From: Dromaius novaehollandiae
Lineage: Eukaryota; Chordata; Aves; Casuariiformes; Dromaiidae
Length of the DNA: 64,000 nucleotides
Assembly: GCF_036370855.1 (NCBI RefSeq)
Contig: NC_088102.1
Coordinates: forward strand, 36,183,835-36,247,834
Direction of reading: 5' to 3'
Shown piece by piece: positions 25,004 to 38,400 of the stretch; the first letter of the stretch is position 1, and every line of letters begins with the position of its first letter. The notes under the pieces were generated by a model. It searched no databases, had not been told where the DNA came from, and saw nothing but the letters and a program-made list of their open reading frames with translations. A program made the translations under genes and the position numbers.

Positions 25004-28000
25004 GGTCAACCTACTTATATAACCCAGTGTTAATAAGACAAATGGGAAAGAAGCTGCCTCATCTCTGGTGAAGATTTCCCATAAGACAGGACTTCTCCAG
25101 TGCAAGTCTACAGCAATTCCAAATTTCAATTTATGACAAAATAACTGTGGCAAAGTGACCTTACTGAAACAGTTTTCTACTCATTACATTTAAATTTACA
25201 TCTATTTTTTTGTTCAACCACAGGATGAAGATAGTTTTGAATGCATTTATTTTATGCTTTGTTTTGCACACAGCAACAGCTACTATTGTCTTGATAACTT
25301 CTATGGTTATGTCTTGCATCATTATTTATTGGAGGTATGGTCAACTCATGATCAATAAACAGTCAATTATATTTTTCAAAAACAAACTGGTTGATCACTA
25401 ATCAAAAATATGGCTATACGAACAATTTTATATGGTAGCTTTTATACCAAAACATACTTACTCAGATTATGCCAAAACACTCTGTTTGTATTAATGACAA
25501 CTCACATTTATGACAGGATAAAATTTTTATGTAATAATCTAGGACCACTGAGATTTAACAGTCCTATGAATATTGTATGTTTCCAGGTTATTGAAGATAG
25601 CCACTACCGAACTATTCTAGATTTTTAATGGTACACATGAAAAGTTTAGTTTTAAAGTGGGCTTAAAAGTAGGAGAGCCATACTTTATGTCTAAACAACT
25701 TCCCAACAAAATTTACAAGAGAATGATCGAATTAGTAATGAAAAGGATGGCACTTTGAGGCAGGCTCAAGCCAAAGGTATGCAATTTATTTGGAAGCTAG
25801 AAAATCCAGAGTTGAGCAATGAATAATGAAAACTCCAAAAGTAGAAATACCTTGTAAAGTCAGAGGCAAGCCTACAGAAAGCGAGACTTCTTTATTTGTG
25901 CCTCTTCTCTTGATAATGATATTTAGGAAGTGAAAAGAAACCTTCAAACTTTTCGAGCCTTAGGATGATGAAAGGAATTCATCTTTGTATCTACCACTGC
26001 AGAAAGTATGAAGGATTGGAAGCCTGACACCATCTCAGAAATACCACATAATCTGTAACCCCCCAACCTCAAATAAAGATTCTGCAGTCACTTGTTTCTC
26101 AAAGTCTGACAATCACTCCACTTCTATGAGGGGACTGGATAACTGATGAAGAAATACACATTGGTCCCTGTCCGATAGCGTGTTTCTGAGTAAAATACAT
26201 ATATAGGTATCTGCCCTTAATATTTTTGCAAAAACAAGGAGATCGCCACTTTGTGGTATGGAAAGGGGATTGACCCAGTTTGTTGACATAAGTGTTTTAA
26301 CACTGGGTGGGTCTATCTGATAAGGAAGTTCTCACTGAACACACTTCTGATACTGCATCTGAAGGATGAAACAACTTCAAATTCTCTAGAAAAATAAGCT
26401 ATGATAATGTTAACAAGTCTGTTCATTTAATAAAACTGAAAACTCTCTGATGCCTCAGAAAAGCCCCTAATGCCTTTTACAGCACCTTCAGGGCAGTCAA
26501 ACACTAATTATAGAAAAGGACAATCATTCCTTAGAGTTAAAAGCACATTTAATAATCCACACCCCATATGACCTACATTTCATCACAGAGAGAAGTCACA
26601 CCTACAACTCACTCCAGTGTTATTCTTGAGGTGCCCAAGAGCTCCCCTGAAGTATGTTTTAAAACTTTCTTTACAGAAAACACACAATAAGGCAGAAATA
26701 AAAAAATAATCTTTTCTCTCACTACTGTATGGTAAGGTTCAAAGCTTCCTAACAATGTATCTATTCAGATTGCCTTTTCAGAATGCTCCAACAGCAAACC
26801 AGAAAAACATGAACCAAGTATGAACACATGCCACAAAACAGTCAAAGGGCTAAACTGCATCGAAAATAGACATTTTGATGTATTTCTCAACACAAGGGGT
26901 TTGAAACAAAACAAGTTTGCATAATTTCTTAAAAATAATCATAAAATCAAAATATGGGCTAATTGTTTCAGTCTTAAGGAGAGAGGAGCAGAGCAGCAGG
27001 CTCCGGGTGTGGCTCTGGCAGTTTAAATTGCTCTGAAGCTCAGCTGACACAGTCCTGCCCTCTGCACTGTCCCCAGCCAAACATTTATTCCTCCTCCCTT
27101 GCACTGGTAGCAGTGCCTGTGTGCCTCTGCTATGAGCTGGTGGAAGAAGTTATTCTAGCTGAAATTAACTGTGTGAAAAGAAGTGATTTGTTTTCCTCTG
27201 TGATCAGAGGAGCATTAGTGCAAGACGGAGGATGAGACTGCTGAAACAGGCAGGCAGCAGCCACCTGGATGAAGTTGTGCTGCCATGGAACAACATGCCT
27301 ATGGAGACAGGAGAGAAATATTTACAGAGCATTTACCTCCCTATTCCACCTCTGATGGTACCAGACAGTTCTGGTGACATCGTTACTGCTCTGCCCTTGC
27401 ATTTCAGGCTCTATAGTTACATCCCCATCAGGTCTATCATTTCTCATTCAGTATAATGAGACTGACTCCCACCTTAAATCCATCTGTAACAACAGGCCCA
27501 CTTTCTGTGTTAAACACTGAAAAAAACATTTGCATGTGGCCTTCACATTTGGAAATTCCTGTAAATAGCCACAAAGTTAATTTAATAACTTTCTTCAAAA
27601 AAGTCTCCTCCAATTTGTTGTCTGCTATAATGCCAGTGAAAAGCTTTGTATATTAGTCAGGCCACTGCTGCTCCAGACAACTGCTACTGTGCTGACTGAT
27701 ATGATCTCAACAGTCTTCTACTCTCCCTTGTATCTCTACATCTGTTTATCTCATTTTATACTTGGTATTTTAACTCCTTAAATTCTCCAAAATAGGAAAG
27801 GGAGAGGCGATGGGAGGAAAACTATGAGCCCTGGATTCTTGTAATTGTTTTCTCTTACGTTAACTCACTATATACCATTACGTGAGCAATTTTCCCTGAA
27901 GTTTTGGAATCTCTAACATAATCACTTTAAATGTAAGTAACTAAGGTTATACTTTCCAACAATCACATGGTTCTTATAAAAATTCAGCATTAAATGATGT

Positions 28001-28408
28001 TAACAGAACAAGCGGACATCAGACACATTTGGTGTGTGGGGCTTTGTAAATGTAATTCTTTCTTCACTTACACGCTGTGGGCCACACCCTGAGTGCCCCC
28101 TTTTATAGAAATAGAGGCTCTGGTTCCGAATCTCTTAGAAACAGCTGAATAAATATTTCTTTTCATTAACTGCAAGAGACGGACATCATTCCCTTTTTCA
28201 TAACATGGCTAATTGGATTTTCAGAAAGAAAAATAAAACCTGCTTAATAATAGAGGAATAAAAATGGGGAAAAAATATTTACTAATCTTAGACATCTCTT
28301 ATTTTATTCAAATTACTGTGCGTAATGGGTTTTAATTTGGAACTTCTTCTGCTGTATACAGGGACTTTGTAAATAAGGAGAATGGACTGGATTCCTCCTG
28401 TTGTATCA

Positions 28409-28445
28409 GTTATCACTATGTACTACCACCTGTAGTAGTGATAAC
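28409..28445. repeat. Small imperfect hairpin
   Basis: GTTATCACTA at 28409-28418 pairs with TAGTGATAAC at 28436-28445. CTAC/GTAG continues the stem after a 4-nt bulge, leaving the loop CACCT. The stem is short (14 pairs) and no function is implied. Confidence 0.6.
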
Positions 28446-29114
28446 AATGATGCACAGTTCTTTTCGGTCCAGTTATTTTTTCATCTCAAAAATCTTACTG
28501 TAAGGATAAAGCTGTACCTTCACGGTATTACAACAACATTCTAATGAACTATTTTAGGAAATAAGGAAAAGGAGGTTAGGACAAGAGACCAAATTTATAA
28601 CAAACTCAACAGTAAAGCAACAGTAAGTTTAAGCATAATTTAAAGCATTTTAAATGTACTTCTAAGTCAATTCTGGTATTTCTACCAATAGATGTCACTG
28701 TTACACAAATTTGTGCCAGGGTTTCTTGTTTGCACAAACTGTATAGTAGTCTTTAAAGCATTCTTGCAAATTTTCCATCCTGCCCATGTTTTTTTCCCTC
28801 TTCCAATATATTCCTTTCCCTCCTTCCTCAAATTTGAAAACTACTGCAAAAATGTATCAACTTGCAGGCAAGCGATTGCTTATCCCTGAGCACATGAATA
28901 TTTCCAGCCAGTCCAGACTAGGCCATGCTGAGCAAGTCTCTCCCTCATATTGTGATTAACTCCTGTTGGTATCAGAAGCCTCAGTGTCTCAAATCCCAGG
29001 AAGCTTAGCAACTTTTCTGTCAAACCCATGGCCAGTCCGACTCTGAGCCCAGATCCAGCTGCTACAAAACACTGAGAAACAACAGCATGGTTCTTAGCAG
29101 CCCCGGGCTCTAAA

Positions 29115-29145
29115 TGCATGCACGCACGCAAGCGCACGCACACAC
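29115..29145. repeat. Alternating (GCAC/CGCA)n tract
   Basis: GCATGCACGCACGCAAGCGC continuing into ACGCACACAC is almost fully alternating purine-pyrimidine, a candidate for Z-DNA. It lies 380 bp on the 3' side of exon B in gene orientation, inside the intron between B and C. Confidence 0.7.
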
Positions 29146-29525
29146 TGCTTGCTGACTAGCATCTTCCTGGTATCATATTACTCTATCCTTATCCTTGCCA
29201 TCTCCTACTTACTAGCACCTCCAATGCATTTCCAGAAAAAAACAACAACCCTAGTTTAAACAGAAGGCCCATCATAATTTAACTAATGACACATCATGTA
29301 TTTTGACCTATTTACATAGTTTAAAATGTTTCTGTATGTAATTGCTCTCAGGCTTAGTGACACATAAGCATATGGACTCATAAACCATCTGGAAAACCAT
29401 ATCCCATCAAAAATTTAATAATTTATCAAATAATCTGGAATATGGTTTTAGACATACTAGAAACATAAATGTACATAATACATGCTTGCTGAAATCCAAT
29501 ACAGCATAAATAGAATCCTACTCAC

Positions 29526-29701
29526 ATTCAGTTCCAGACTCAGATGCAATATATTTCTGTTGATTTTCTCCTTCTCACTTGAATCAGGAAATGGGTTTGT
29601 CTGCCCCAATCTGCAATCCAAAACCCAGGTATCTTCATCTCTGTTTGCCACATCCAAATTAGCCAGCTGTTCATCCTTTAAAGCAGTCTCTGCTGGAATG
29701 C
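29526..29701 (-). CDS. FMN1: Formin-1 (FMN1), internal coding exon B
   Basis: A 176-nt exon, entering in phase 1 and leaving in phase 0, encoding 58 residues after the split glycine: IPAETALKDE... through NRDEDTWVLDCRLGQTNPFP and ending LHLSLELN. This aligns with the mammalian formin-1 segment that directly follows the long first exon (the NRDGGAWVLGYR-type block). The acceptor is TTTTATTTAG|GC and the donor AAT|GTGAGT. The split codon G|GC restores a glycine with exon A, and the phase-0 end fits exon D. The polypyrimidine tract is formed by a TTTTA-type microsatellite (29703-29747 on the plus strand). Because 176 is not a multiple of three, skipping B alone would break the A-to-D frame. No known domain lies here; it is linker between the N-terminal region and the coiled coil. 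Confidence 0.93.
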
Positions 29702-29702
29702 C

Positions 29703-29747
29703 TAAATAAAATAAAAATAAAAAATAAAATAAAGTAAAATAAAATAA
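29703..29747. repeat. (TAAAA)n-type microsatellite at the exon B acceptor
   Basis: Imperfect AATAAA/AAAAT repeats on the plus strand. Read on the minus strand they make the TTTTA-rich tract that ends TTTATTTAG|GC, so the microsatellite is also the polypyrimidine tract of FMN1 exon B. Confidence 0.85.
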
Positions 29748-29975
29748 TTGTCTGCATCTGCACATAATTTCTGCATACAGAAAGCTGTATATATTTTTGA
29801 AATTGTAAATATATTTGAAATATATTTTGAAATTTTGAATACTACCAACATATATGCCTTTTAGTTCAAAACAAAACAACATAATGTGGTACAGTTTCTA
29901 GTTTCACTAAAGAATATGTATTTGTACTTCAATTTCCTGGGATGGATCTAGCAGAAAAGTGGGCCGCTTATCTTT

Positions 29976-29990
29976 CCCCCCTTCCCCCCC
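29976..29990 (-). repeat. G-run pair upstream of exon B
   Basis: C6-TT-C7 on the plus strand reads G7-AA-G6 on the FMN1 sense strand, 275 nt upstream of the exon B acceptor. Intronic G-runs can bind hnRNP H/F and affect splicing; a role here is inference. Confidence 0.6.
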
Positions 29991-30764
29991 ACGGTATGCA
30001 AGGTGCTTGAGTTTCCACCCCTCTGCCAAGGTGTTCTTACTTGTCCTCCTGAATGAGTTTGTTGCACACATATATCAGAGATGATTGCTAAGTATAAAAT
30101 TAAGCTAAGGAAGTTCAGCTGACTGTGATTAGACCACCTTTTTGACATTGGCTAAATGTAGCTCTCGTGGGTATTACACCAATCTACATTAGTCCCTTAC
30201 AACAAATGCATGTAAAGCAGAGCCTTTCAATCAGAAGTGGTACTTACTTTACCTTATTCTGATAACCTTCAAACAAAATCTCATCTTAGTTTTACAATGG
30301 TTTAGTTACAAATACACAGGTGTGAATTTACTGGGGAGGTAAGCAAGCTAAAACTGACAGCCAACAATACACACTTCTATGTCATGTGCTACAGTTAACT
30401 GCACTCTCCCTCCCATTCACACTGCAGTTTTATTAGGCCGCGAATAAATGTTTGTGAGGTGGTGAGGGAGCTACCAAACCTCAGGATTTAAAAAAAAATA
30501 CATATATTTTCATAAATTGTGTGTAGAAATTGCTGCTGGATTTAGTGTGACCTGCTCAAAAACAAATGTAGGAATTCTGATTATACAGACATGGAATGTT
30601 AAGAATTATAGTTTATTATAATGCTCCAAGAAACCTTCACTAATGTCCAAGATGAGTATGTGTACCCCAAATTAGTTTATTCAAATGGTTTATATAGTAG
30701 ATTCTTCAAATCTCATTCCACTTACAAAGTGCAGCATTCAGGCATTTCTATAGACCAGTCATTC

Positions 30765-31825
30765 ACAGAATCACGGAACAGTTGAGGTTGAAAGGGACCT
30801 CTAGAGATCATCTAGTCCAACCCCCCTGCTCAAGCAGGGTCACCTAAAGCATGTTGCCCAGGACCCTGTCCAGACAGCTTTTGAGTATCTCCAAGGAAGG
30901 AGACTCCACAACCTCTCTGGGCAACCTGTTCCAGTGCTCGGTCACCCTCACAGTAGAGAAGTTTTTCCCCATGTTCAGACGGAAATTCTTGTGTTTCAGT
31001 TTGTGCCCGCTGCCTCTCGTCCTATTGCTGTGCATCACTGAAAATAGTCTGGCCCCATCCTCTCTATACCCTCCCTTCAGACACGTACATGCATTGATAA
31101 GCTCCTCCCTGAGCCTTCTCTTCTCCAGGCTGAACAGTTCCAGCTCTCTCAGTCTTTCTGTGTAAGAGAGATGCTCCAGTCCCTTAATCACCTTAGCAGC
31201 CCTCTGCTGGACTCACTCCAGTAGCTCCATATTTCTCTTGTATTAGGGAGCCCGGAACTGGACACACTACTCCAGATGCTGCCTCACCAGGGCTGAGTAG
31301 AGGGGGAGGATTACCTCCCCCAACCTGCTGGTAATACTCTTCCTAAGGCAGCCCAGGATACCATTGCACCTCTTTGCCACAAGGGCACACAGCTGGTTCA
31401 GGGTCAACTTGCTCACCAGGACCTCAGGTCCTTCTCCGCAAAGCTGCTTTCCAGCCCCCAGCCTGTACTGGTGCATGGGGTTATTCCTCCCTAGGTGCAA
31501 GACTCTGCACTTCCCTTCATTGAACTTCAGGAGGTTCCTCTCTGCTCATCTCTCCGGCCTGTCAAGGTCCCTCTGAATGGCAGCACAACCCTCTATCGGT
31601 CTATCAGCCACGCCTCACAGTTTCGTATCATCAGCAAACTTGCTGAGGGTGCACTCTGTTCCTTCATCCAGGTCATAGATGAATAAATTGAATGGGATTG
31701 GACCCCTGGGGGACACTGCTAGCTACAAGCTTCCAACTAGACTTCGTGCCACTGATCACAACCCTCTGAGCTCTGCCATTCAGCCAGTTCTCAATCCACC
31801 TCACTATCTGCTCATCTAACCCTTA
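30765..31825 (-). mobile_element. CR1 LINE fragment, better preserved (copy 2)
   Basis: A 5'-truncated CR1 whose 3' end is at 30765, with terminal ATTCTGTGA-like motif on the minus strand. The minus-strand frame 31191-30844 stays open for 115 residues and carries the classic C-terminal ORF2 text (IKGLEHLSYTERLRELELFS, LFSVMHSNRTRGSGHKLKHK, VTEHWNRLPREVVESPSLEI). A second open piece lies at 31500-31267 in another frame, so the ORF is frameshifted and not functional. The truncation point is near 31810-31830, after TCAGCCAGTTCTCAATCCACC. Better frame preservation than copies 1 and 3 suggests it is the youngest of the three. Confidence 0.93.
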
Positions 31826-31829
31826 CTCC

Positions 31830-32230
31830 CAGCTGGGGAAGCACCAGCACATTACAGATGAGGGATTTCTATGTTTCAACTACTGTTCAAACTCATCCCT
31901 CCAGTCTTGTGGAGCCAGCAAGAGCGGGATGTTGTAGAGCATCCCAGTTTTGCTGAGTAATTCCTGAGGACTACAGAAGCACGAATGCTCAGGTTGCCCG
32001 CTGCTGCAATAGGGACAAGGCAAACCACAGTGGCCGCACTTGAGAAGTTCCTCTACTTCCCAGTCGGGTCACAGCCCTGCGAAAGGCAGCAGAGCGACTC
32101 ATACTGGCTCTCTCCATAATTCCCACATGAGGGCTGCTGCTTTTCTTAACTACAGTTGCCACTGCTGTTGAGACTGGGAGATTGTTGCAGCAACCAGTTT
32201 CAGTGCTGAGCTGCTGTTGACAGAATAGAT
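31830..32230. other. GC-richer segment flanking CR1 copy 2, unassigned
   Basis: Starting where CR1 similarity stops, this segment is noticeably richer in G, C and CpG than the intron around it (for example GCAGCAGAGCGACTCA, AGTCGGGTCACAGCCC). No reading frame or known repeat was recognised. Confidence 0.3.
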
Positions 32231-32346
32231 AGAAGTAAGGCTACTTTCTAAATTGGTATACGTCTTGTTTTCCTTTTCCATGTGGAAGAGAATTGTCTAT
32301 TTTTTGTTAGCTACCTAAAAGTGTAGTTTGAAAGTCTACTACGTCC

Positions 32347-32408
32347 TTATCAGTTTTAAATTAAAACAACTGCTCTGTCCTGCAGTTGTTTTAATTTAAA
32401 GCTGATAG
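32347..32408. repeat. Near-perfect short hairpin (26-bp arms, 10-nt loop)
   Basis: The arm 32347-32372 (core TTTAAATTAAAACAACTG) pairs with 32383-32408 (core CAGTTGTTTTAATTTAAA). The inner 18 pairs are perfect, and the 26-bp arms have two mismatches, one of which can form a wobble in RNA. The loop is CTCTGTCCTG. It lies 500 bp beyond the CR1 at 30765-31825, within the large FMN1 intron. It could be a fossil of a small DNA transposon, a structured RNA segment or a pre-miRNA-like hairpin; nothing decides between these. Confidence 0.8.
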
Positions 32409-35400
32409 AGACACCATACTTTCCACGTGATGTATTCTGAAGGCATCGAGGCCACCCTTATTGTGAAAGTTGAGTTTAGGAATGAAGGCTTTATCTTCAT
32501 TGTAAAAAGGTATATCTTTATGTTAAGCTGTAATAGAGCTGAGGTAGAAGTAAAATTTAGTTATGTGTAGGTAACAGTGGTTCCCCCCTAGTCACTCTTA
32601 CTTTTGAAGTAAAAAAAGAAGGCCTTGCATCCATTAGGCTATTATACTGAAATAGCTATTTCCAGTTAGCTAAGGTGTGTTTTTAAACAATCTTCCCATC
32701 ACCGTATGGCAAGGCAAGGTAAACTAAATTTGCTTTCTTTTTGACACTTAATGTTTTTAGTCTTAAAAATTGTGCTGAAACCTTCTAAATGGGAAGAAAA
32801 TGTAAATCAGTACAGTGGTATATAGATGTATACCTGAATCTTCAGATTGCCTGAAACAATGAAGTCAAGATGTTAAAGTTAAAACCATTTAACAGGAAAT
32901 ATGAAAAGCCAATAATGTTTATCAACATTAATAATCTCATTATTATTTCCTATAGGAAAAATATCTGATTGATATGTCCAAACTGCCATCCACAACCTCT
33001 TTCTCAAGGTACAGTAATTATATTGTCCCTTAAATTTCAGTTTCTATGTCTGTTGTATATATATGCCTGTATATATTTGGATGAACAGCTGATTGAACAT
33101 TCAAAATGTAACAGTGGCAAAACATTAATTTAATGTAAAAAAAGTCATAAAAAGGACACAGCGATTGCATACCTATTTCTCATTCTTGTAAATATTGCAA
33201 ATTCGTTTGTAGTCTATATATCAGATGAATATAATTCATACCTTTCATAAGCAGTAGAAGCAGACTTTACTAGAAATCTTTGTACAGCCATAAGCCACAG
33301 AAAGAACATCCCTTTTCAGGGCCTTCCATTCTACATCACAACAACAACAAAAAAGGCTTCCATCTAGCTGCAAAGTCAATACAGAAGACAAATATAAAGG
33401 AAAGAGAAAAGCTATCTTTCCCTAGTGAGATCTGGTATCTACAAGCCTCTTTAAGGTAGCTTCTGCAAATCAAGAAAGATAATTCTAACAAGCTTGGGTA
33501 AGGTTAGTTCACGATATATCTGTTTCAAGTTATGCAGTTCTTATTCTCCACTGATTATGCCCATTCCACCTTGCAGTATAGCCCCAGTATAGCTCCTGAT
33601 GGTGTTCTTGTGCCAAGAGAACTATTTGTGTGTCTGCACTATGTCCAGACAGCTCAAACAGTCCAAACTAAAAACTGTCCTTCCTTCCTCCCTCCTCCTG
33701 AGGGATACAACTGAGACTGAACTTTCAGGTTCTGTGGAAATGCTGGTTTAGGCAGCCTTTGACCTGTACTTTCCCCCTTTCTTTCCAACTAGGCACTCAT
33801 TCCTTCCCCCTGTGCTGTACCAGTCTAGCAGTTTTGTGGTCCCAGTCTGTAGCAGATGAGGGAACACAGCTGACTGAAAAATAATTGGAAGGATGGTTAT
33901 GTTTTTCAGCTAGATTAGTTTTATTTTCCAGTTTGCTGAGCAGCTGTACAACACAGGAGGTAGTACTAGATATAGCTGTGAGCCAGCAGGAGCAGAATGG
34001 GGACTAGCTAAATTGGCCTGAAGTAATGAATATGGAAAAAACACAGAATGAGAATGGAAACAGCCTGAATGGATACCACACAAGTAAGTATCCATGGCCA
34101 GAGTTAAGTAGCTAGAAAAGGGAGTGAGAAGTTCTTAAACTTGTCTATATATGTAAATATGACCTCAGAATCTTAAATGCATACACAGATGATAAATAAC
34201 TGGCCTTATTTTGAAAGTCCTGTACCCTTGCAACTGCCAGATAACATAGTGGGAAACCTAAATGTTTCAACAATCTGAAAAATCAGTCACTTATTCAAGT
34301 ATTAAAACACACAGATAGTTACCTGAGTTTAAAACTCAATTAGAGATTCTTGGTTTTGTAAATTAAGATAATACTCTCCTTAATGCCACAGTCATAACTA
34401 TTGCAGACACTTTGACAAGCAGTACAGCTGAAAGCAGTGTTTCATACACAATATTATTATTTTTTAAATATTATTTAAAAATATTTAGGCCTCAATTCAC
34501 AAAGCATTACATAAAAAAATATTTGGCATTATTTTGCATTTTTAGAATATGATTAGTGTTCTAAAAACACTGGTTCTAAAAAGTTTTGTCATGATCATGT
34601 GTATGGATGGATATTATATATGTATGGATATTTATTGTATATATTATATATATGTATGCTTATACATACAATTTTGCCTTCATTTTGGACTTTTCACTTT
34701 CTTAGATGAAATGTCTATATCTAAGCCTATAAATACAAAAGAATAATGAAGTACACAGTTCATATTTAGTTTTGGGAACATATTTCACAATGTACAAATC
34801 AGTGGTTGGGGTGTGAATAAACTCATCTGTCTTTTTATTACCCCAGCAATGTGTCAAAATGAGATTTTATCAAAAGACATGAATCTCTGCAAAGAGGGAA
34901 TTTTACAAACATTTCACTTTATAAAGTAGTGCAGAATTAATGTCTCACTGCATATAATATGAAACTGTCTCAAGATATTCAAATACAAGTCAGCATATTC
35001 TAGGACAAAATTAAGTTTTAAATCAGGTATTTAAAGAGACTTACTTTCTGACTTTCTGAATCTTTGCTTTTCTGTACATCTTAGATGGAAATTGTACTGT
35101 ACATTGCATGTGCCATTTCCTTTTCTGGTTATCCAAAAGGAAGACATACTATAGCCCTAAAGATACTGAAAATCAGGAAACAAACACAATGGGCAGCAAC
35201 CTTGCTTAAGATTCATGGCAGACAAAACACACAAAATTTTGTGGCAAAAGTATCATGCCATAATAATTGTTGATTCTTAGGTCTATAAAAGACATACTCA
35301 AATAATGTTTATTGTCACCAACCTAGAAGAACCCAAGAGGCATAGTGAGGATTTGACACCTGGTGTCTCTTGTCCTCCCTATCTTGCATTAGTGGTGCTG

Positions 35401-38400
35401 GCCAGACTGCCTGGACACACACCTGCCTTGGTGCTAGTGAGAGCGACAGCATACTGTGAATGGGCAGAATCACCTTACTTAGAAATCTGTGAGATCACCT
35501 TCTTCTGTATGGTCTCACAGAAAGTTTTGTTACACTAATTTCCTACATCCAACTGGAAGGATGTCTGAGATAGCAGCAGTAAAACTACTAATCAGCTAGC
35601 CAATAGTATTAATTAATTAATACAATAATCAACAGTGCAGTTATTCAGTGCAACTGTGCATTCTGTTTAACAGGCCCTCCATATCCCTGCTCGTTTCAGA
35701 CAAAAATTAGTATCTCTTCAAGATTCTGCACTCTGTCATGGAGATACACCAGCTAAAATTCACACTAGTTGGATATTTCCACACTGTTACTGTCAGTCTG
35801 TCCTCTGTGATGTAATTGCCAATCTGTAAATTTTAGAATGAGCTTGAGCACTGCCTGGTTTTCTCTGTTATCTTTCCTTACTTCTAGTCCAGCTCTTCTC
35901 TCTTTCATTTAAAAAAGACTGCAATTTCTTGTACACTGCCTAGGGCTGTGGCGGTGGGAAGAAGCAGTGCAGGCTGGAGCATGCACCCTGCACATGGAAT
36001 GTTTTGCAAACAAGGCAAAAAGTAACACTGAAGCTGTAGCTGCTCTCTACATGACATGTGAAATGATTTTTCTTTTTGAAGTACTATTACTTAACGACAC
36101 TTCGATGGACAGCTAAAAATATATTCCTGATTTTTAAAAAATCATCTTCCAAGCAAATTTAATAGCTTCCTTCAAAAAGTGACAGTGTTAGAACTTTTAA
36201 ACATGGATAAAACAACTTTCTCCAGCCTGCCTCTCACAAGTAGATAAATTATTTCAACTGACATTTTAAAAACCTCAGTTTAAGATAAACACTCTGTAAG
36301 TTTTATCAGAAATTATTAAAGCTTGATGAAATCATAAGAAGTGAAAGCGTGACAGGCTACAGTAACAGCTCCAGGTGTAGTCTAGAACAATACTTGATAG
36401 GTAACATACTTAATAATGACATCTTACATTCCTTCATTCCAATGTGTAAGCTGTCCTACCCGTATAACAGACACTCCCAAACTCAGATTTGCAGCAATGT
36501 TACCTGTTAAGTTACAGATATGATCCTCAGTATATCCTGCCATAAGCAATGATTAATACACAATAGTCTAGAAGAAATGAGAAAGTATGAAGTCCAACAT
36601 ATTACAGATTGATGTTTTCCTGGAAACTGATCAGAGATACTGTCCAGTGAAGAAAGACAGAGGACAGATTATATTCACAACGAAATGCTTCGGTTCAGTA
36701 CTAAGTAGTTAAAGTAAACTTTGATATAAGAACTGCTAAAATCAAAGAGAGAAGTTGGTGAATAACTTTTTGCAAGATTTAAGCAATTTACTTTTTTTTG
36801 TGTTTTTTTAAAAAAGCTCTATCTTTATATATCCTAATCCTATAACTTTCCATGTATATCTGCACCACACTCTTACAGGCTGAGGGATTTAACCTGCACA
36901 GTCATTTAGAAGTTTGTGCTTAGCAGTGTTCTTAGTGCTAAACAAACAAAATAACATGGTACATAAGAAATGACAATTTCAAAAAAGAAAGAGACAACAC
37001 ATTTCATACAACAAAACTCAGGTCAGGGTTCAGTTGTGGACTGACAGAGCCAGAGAAGCACAACTTCCTTTTTATTGGGGAAGGAGCTAGATTATTGTCT
37101 AAAGGCAGAAATGAGTCTCCAAACTAAAACTGAACAAAAGAACAAGGAGGTAAAGAAGAATCTGAAACTTGTCAGAATATTTGAAGTATAAGGAGTGAAG
37201 GAGGCAAGAGGCACATATGAGTGAACAGAGGGCAGAAGGAAATGGAACAGTGAGAGTATTTGGGCCACTTAAGATGTAAAACTTAGAGAAAAAAGAGAGG
37301 AAGTGATAAATGGAGGAACTGGCTGAAAGTTGCCCATGATCAAGAAACCGACTGTGAAAGGATTCCAATTAAGAAGATTATGTGTGCTCTAACTTCTGAG
37401 TACTACTCAAAGATTTTCTTGGCAAAGTGTATTATCAAAAAGGTTAAGCAGCTGTACTTTTCTGGGAGGGCAGGTTCCTTAGGGTATAAGGATTAAAAAA
37501 AAAAAAACAAAAAAAAACTGATAGTAAGAACTTGAAAAGTCAACATGTTTAACTATGTGAGTACTGAATGTGTGCGAGTGGAAAGACAATGTGCCTGTCA
37601 TACACCACTCAGTAAAAGTTAAAACAGTAACTTACTAAGCTACAGAAAATTGTGTTCAAAACTATTACAAATGCATGTCTGCAACTGTAGGATCATCAGT
37701 TCAGGGTCATTAAGGAAATCTGTCCTGGATGGAACCAAGAAAGTTTCCATCCTCTTCTGCAAAAGCCAGCACACTGACATTTACATCCAATTATAAAATC
37801 AGAATGTTTGAAACATTATGCTGTAAATTTATGGCCACAGACTTATACTGACCTTTGCAGTCTTCTGAAAACTGGATGACCAAGAACAAGGGAATCAATC
37901 ACCAATCTTGCAAATCTCCTGAACTGAGTACTCCCATACATTCAAGCCCCCTCAGCTATCAAGACATTCTGGATAGGACATGATTTTTGGATATGCTCGC
38001 AGTCAGCTCTCAATTAAACATGACTGAATTATCTTGACTGCAGCCCACAATGACTCACAAAAGGGCTTCACATGATCCAGCATGGCAGGAAAGCAGTACA
38101 GCCCTATTTACGCAGCATTGCACCGTGCATTTTTCTCAGTTCCACTCAGCACCTGCATGAGCATCTCAGCACTCTTCAGTCAACTGTCACTGACATTGCT
38201 TTTTATTCTTTTTCCACTAAACTTAAACTGTAATATTGAATGGCCTATTTTATGTATGTTCCATTTACCATCCTTGTTTCTATTGTATCCAAGGCACTCC
38301 AAAGCCCCCTTGCCCTGTGTGTTGACTGTATTTAACACAGGACAATGAATCAGTTAAAACAAAATATAATAATCCATAGGGTGTCTTCTCTCTGAATTCA

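Larger units (their letters stand above)
22847..29525 (-). other. FMN1: FMN1 intron between exons B and C, with probable exon C promoter side
   Basis: About 6.7 kb. The part nearest exon C (about 22850-23600) would hold the 5' untranslated region and promoter if exon C starts its own transcript. A TTTATATAG motif at 23281-23273 (minus) and the short ORF 23434-23273 lie there. Farther up are a G-quadruplex motif at 24981-25003, a hairpin at 28409-28445 and an alternating purine/pyrimidine CG/CA repeat at 29115-29145. No other gene was recognised. Confidence 0.65.
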
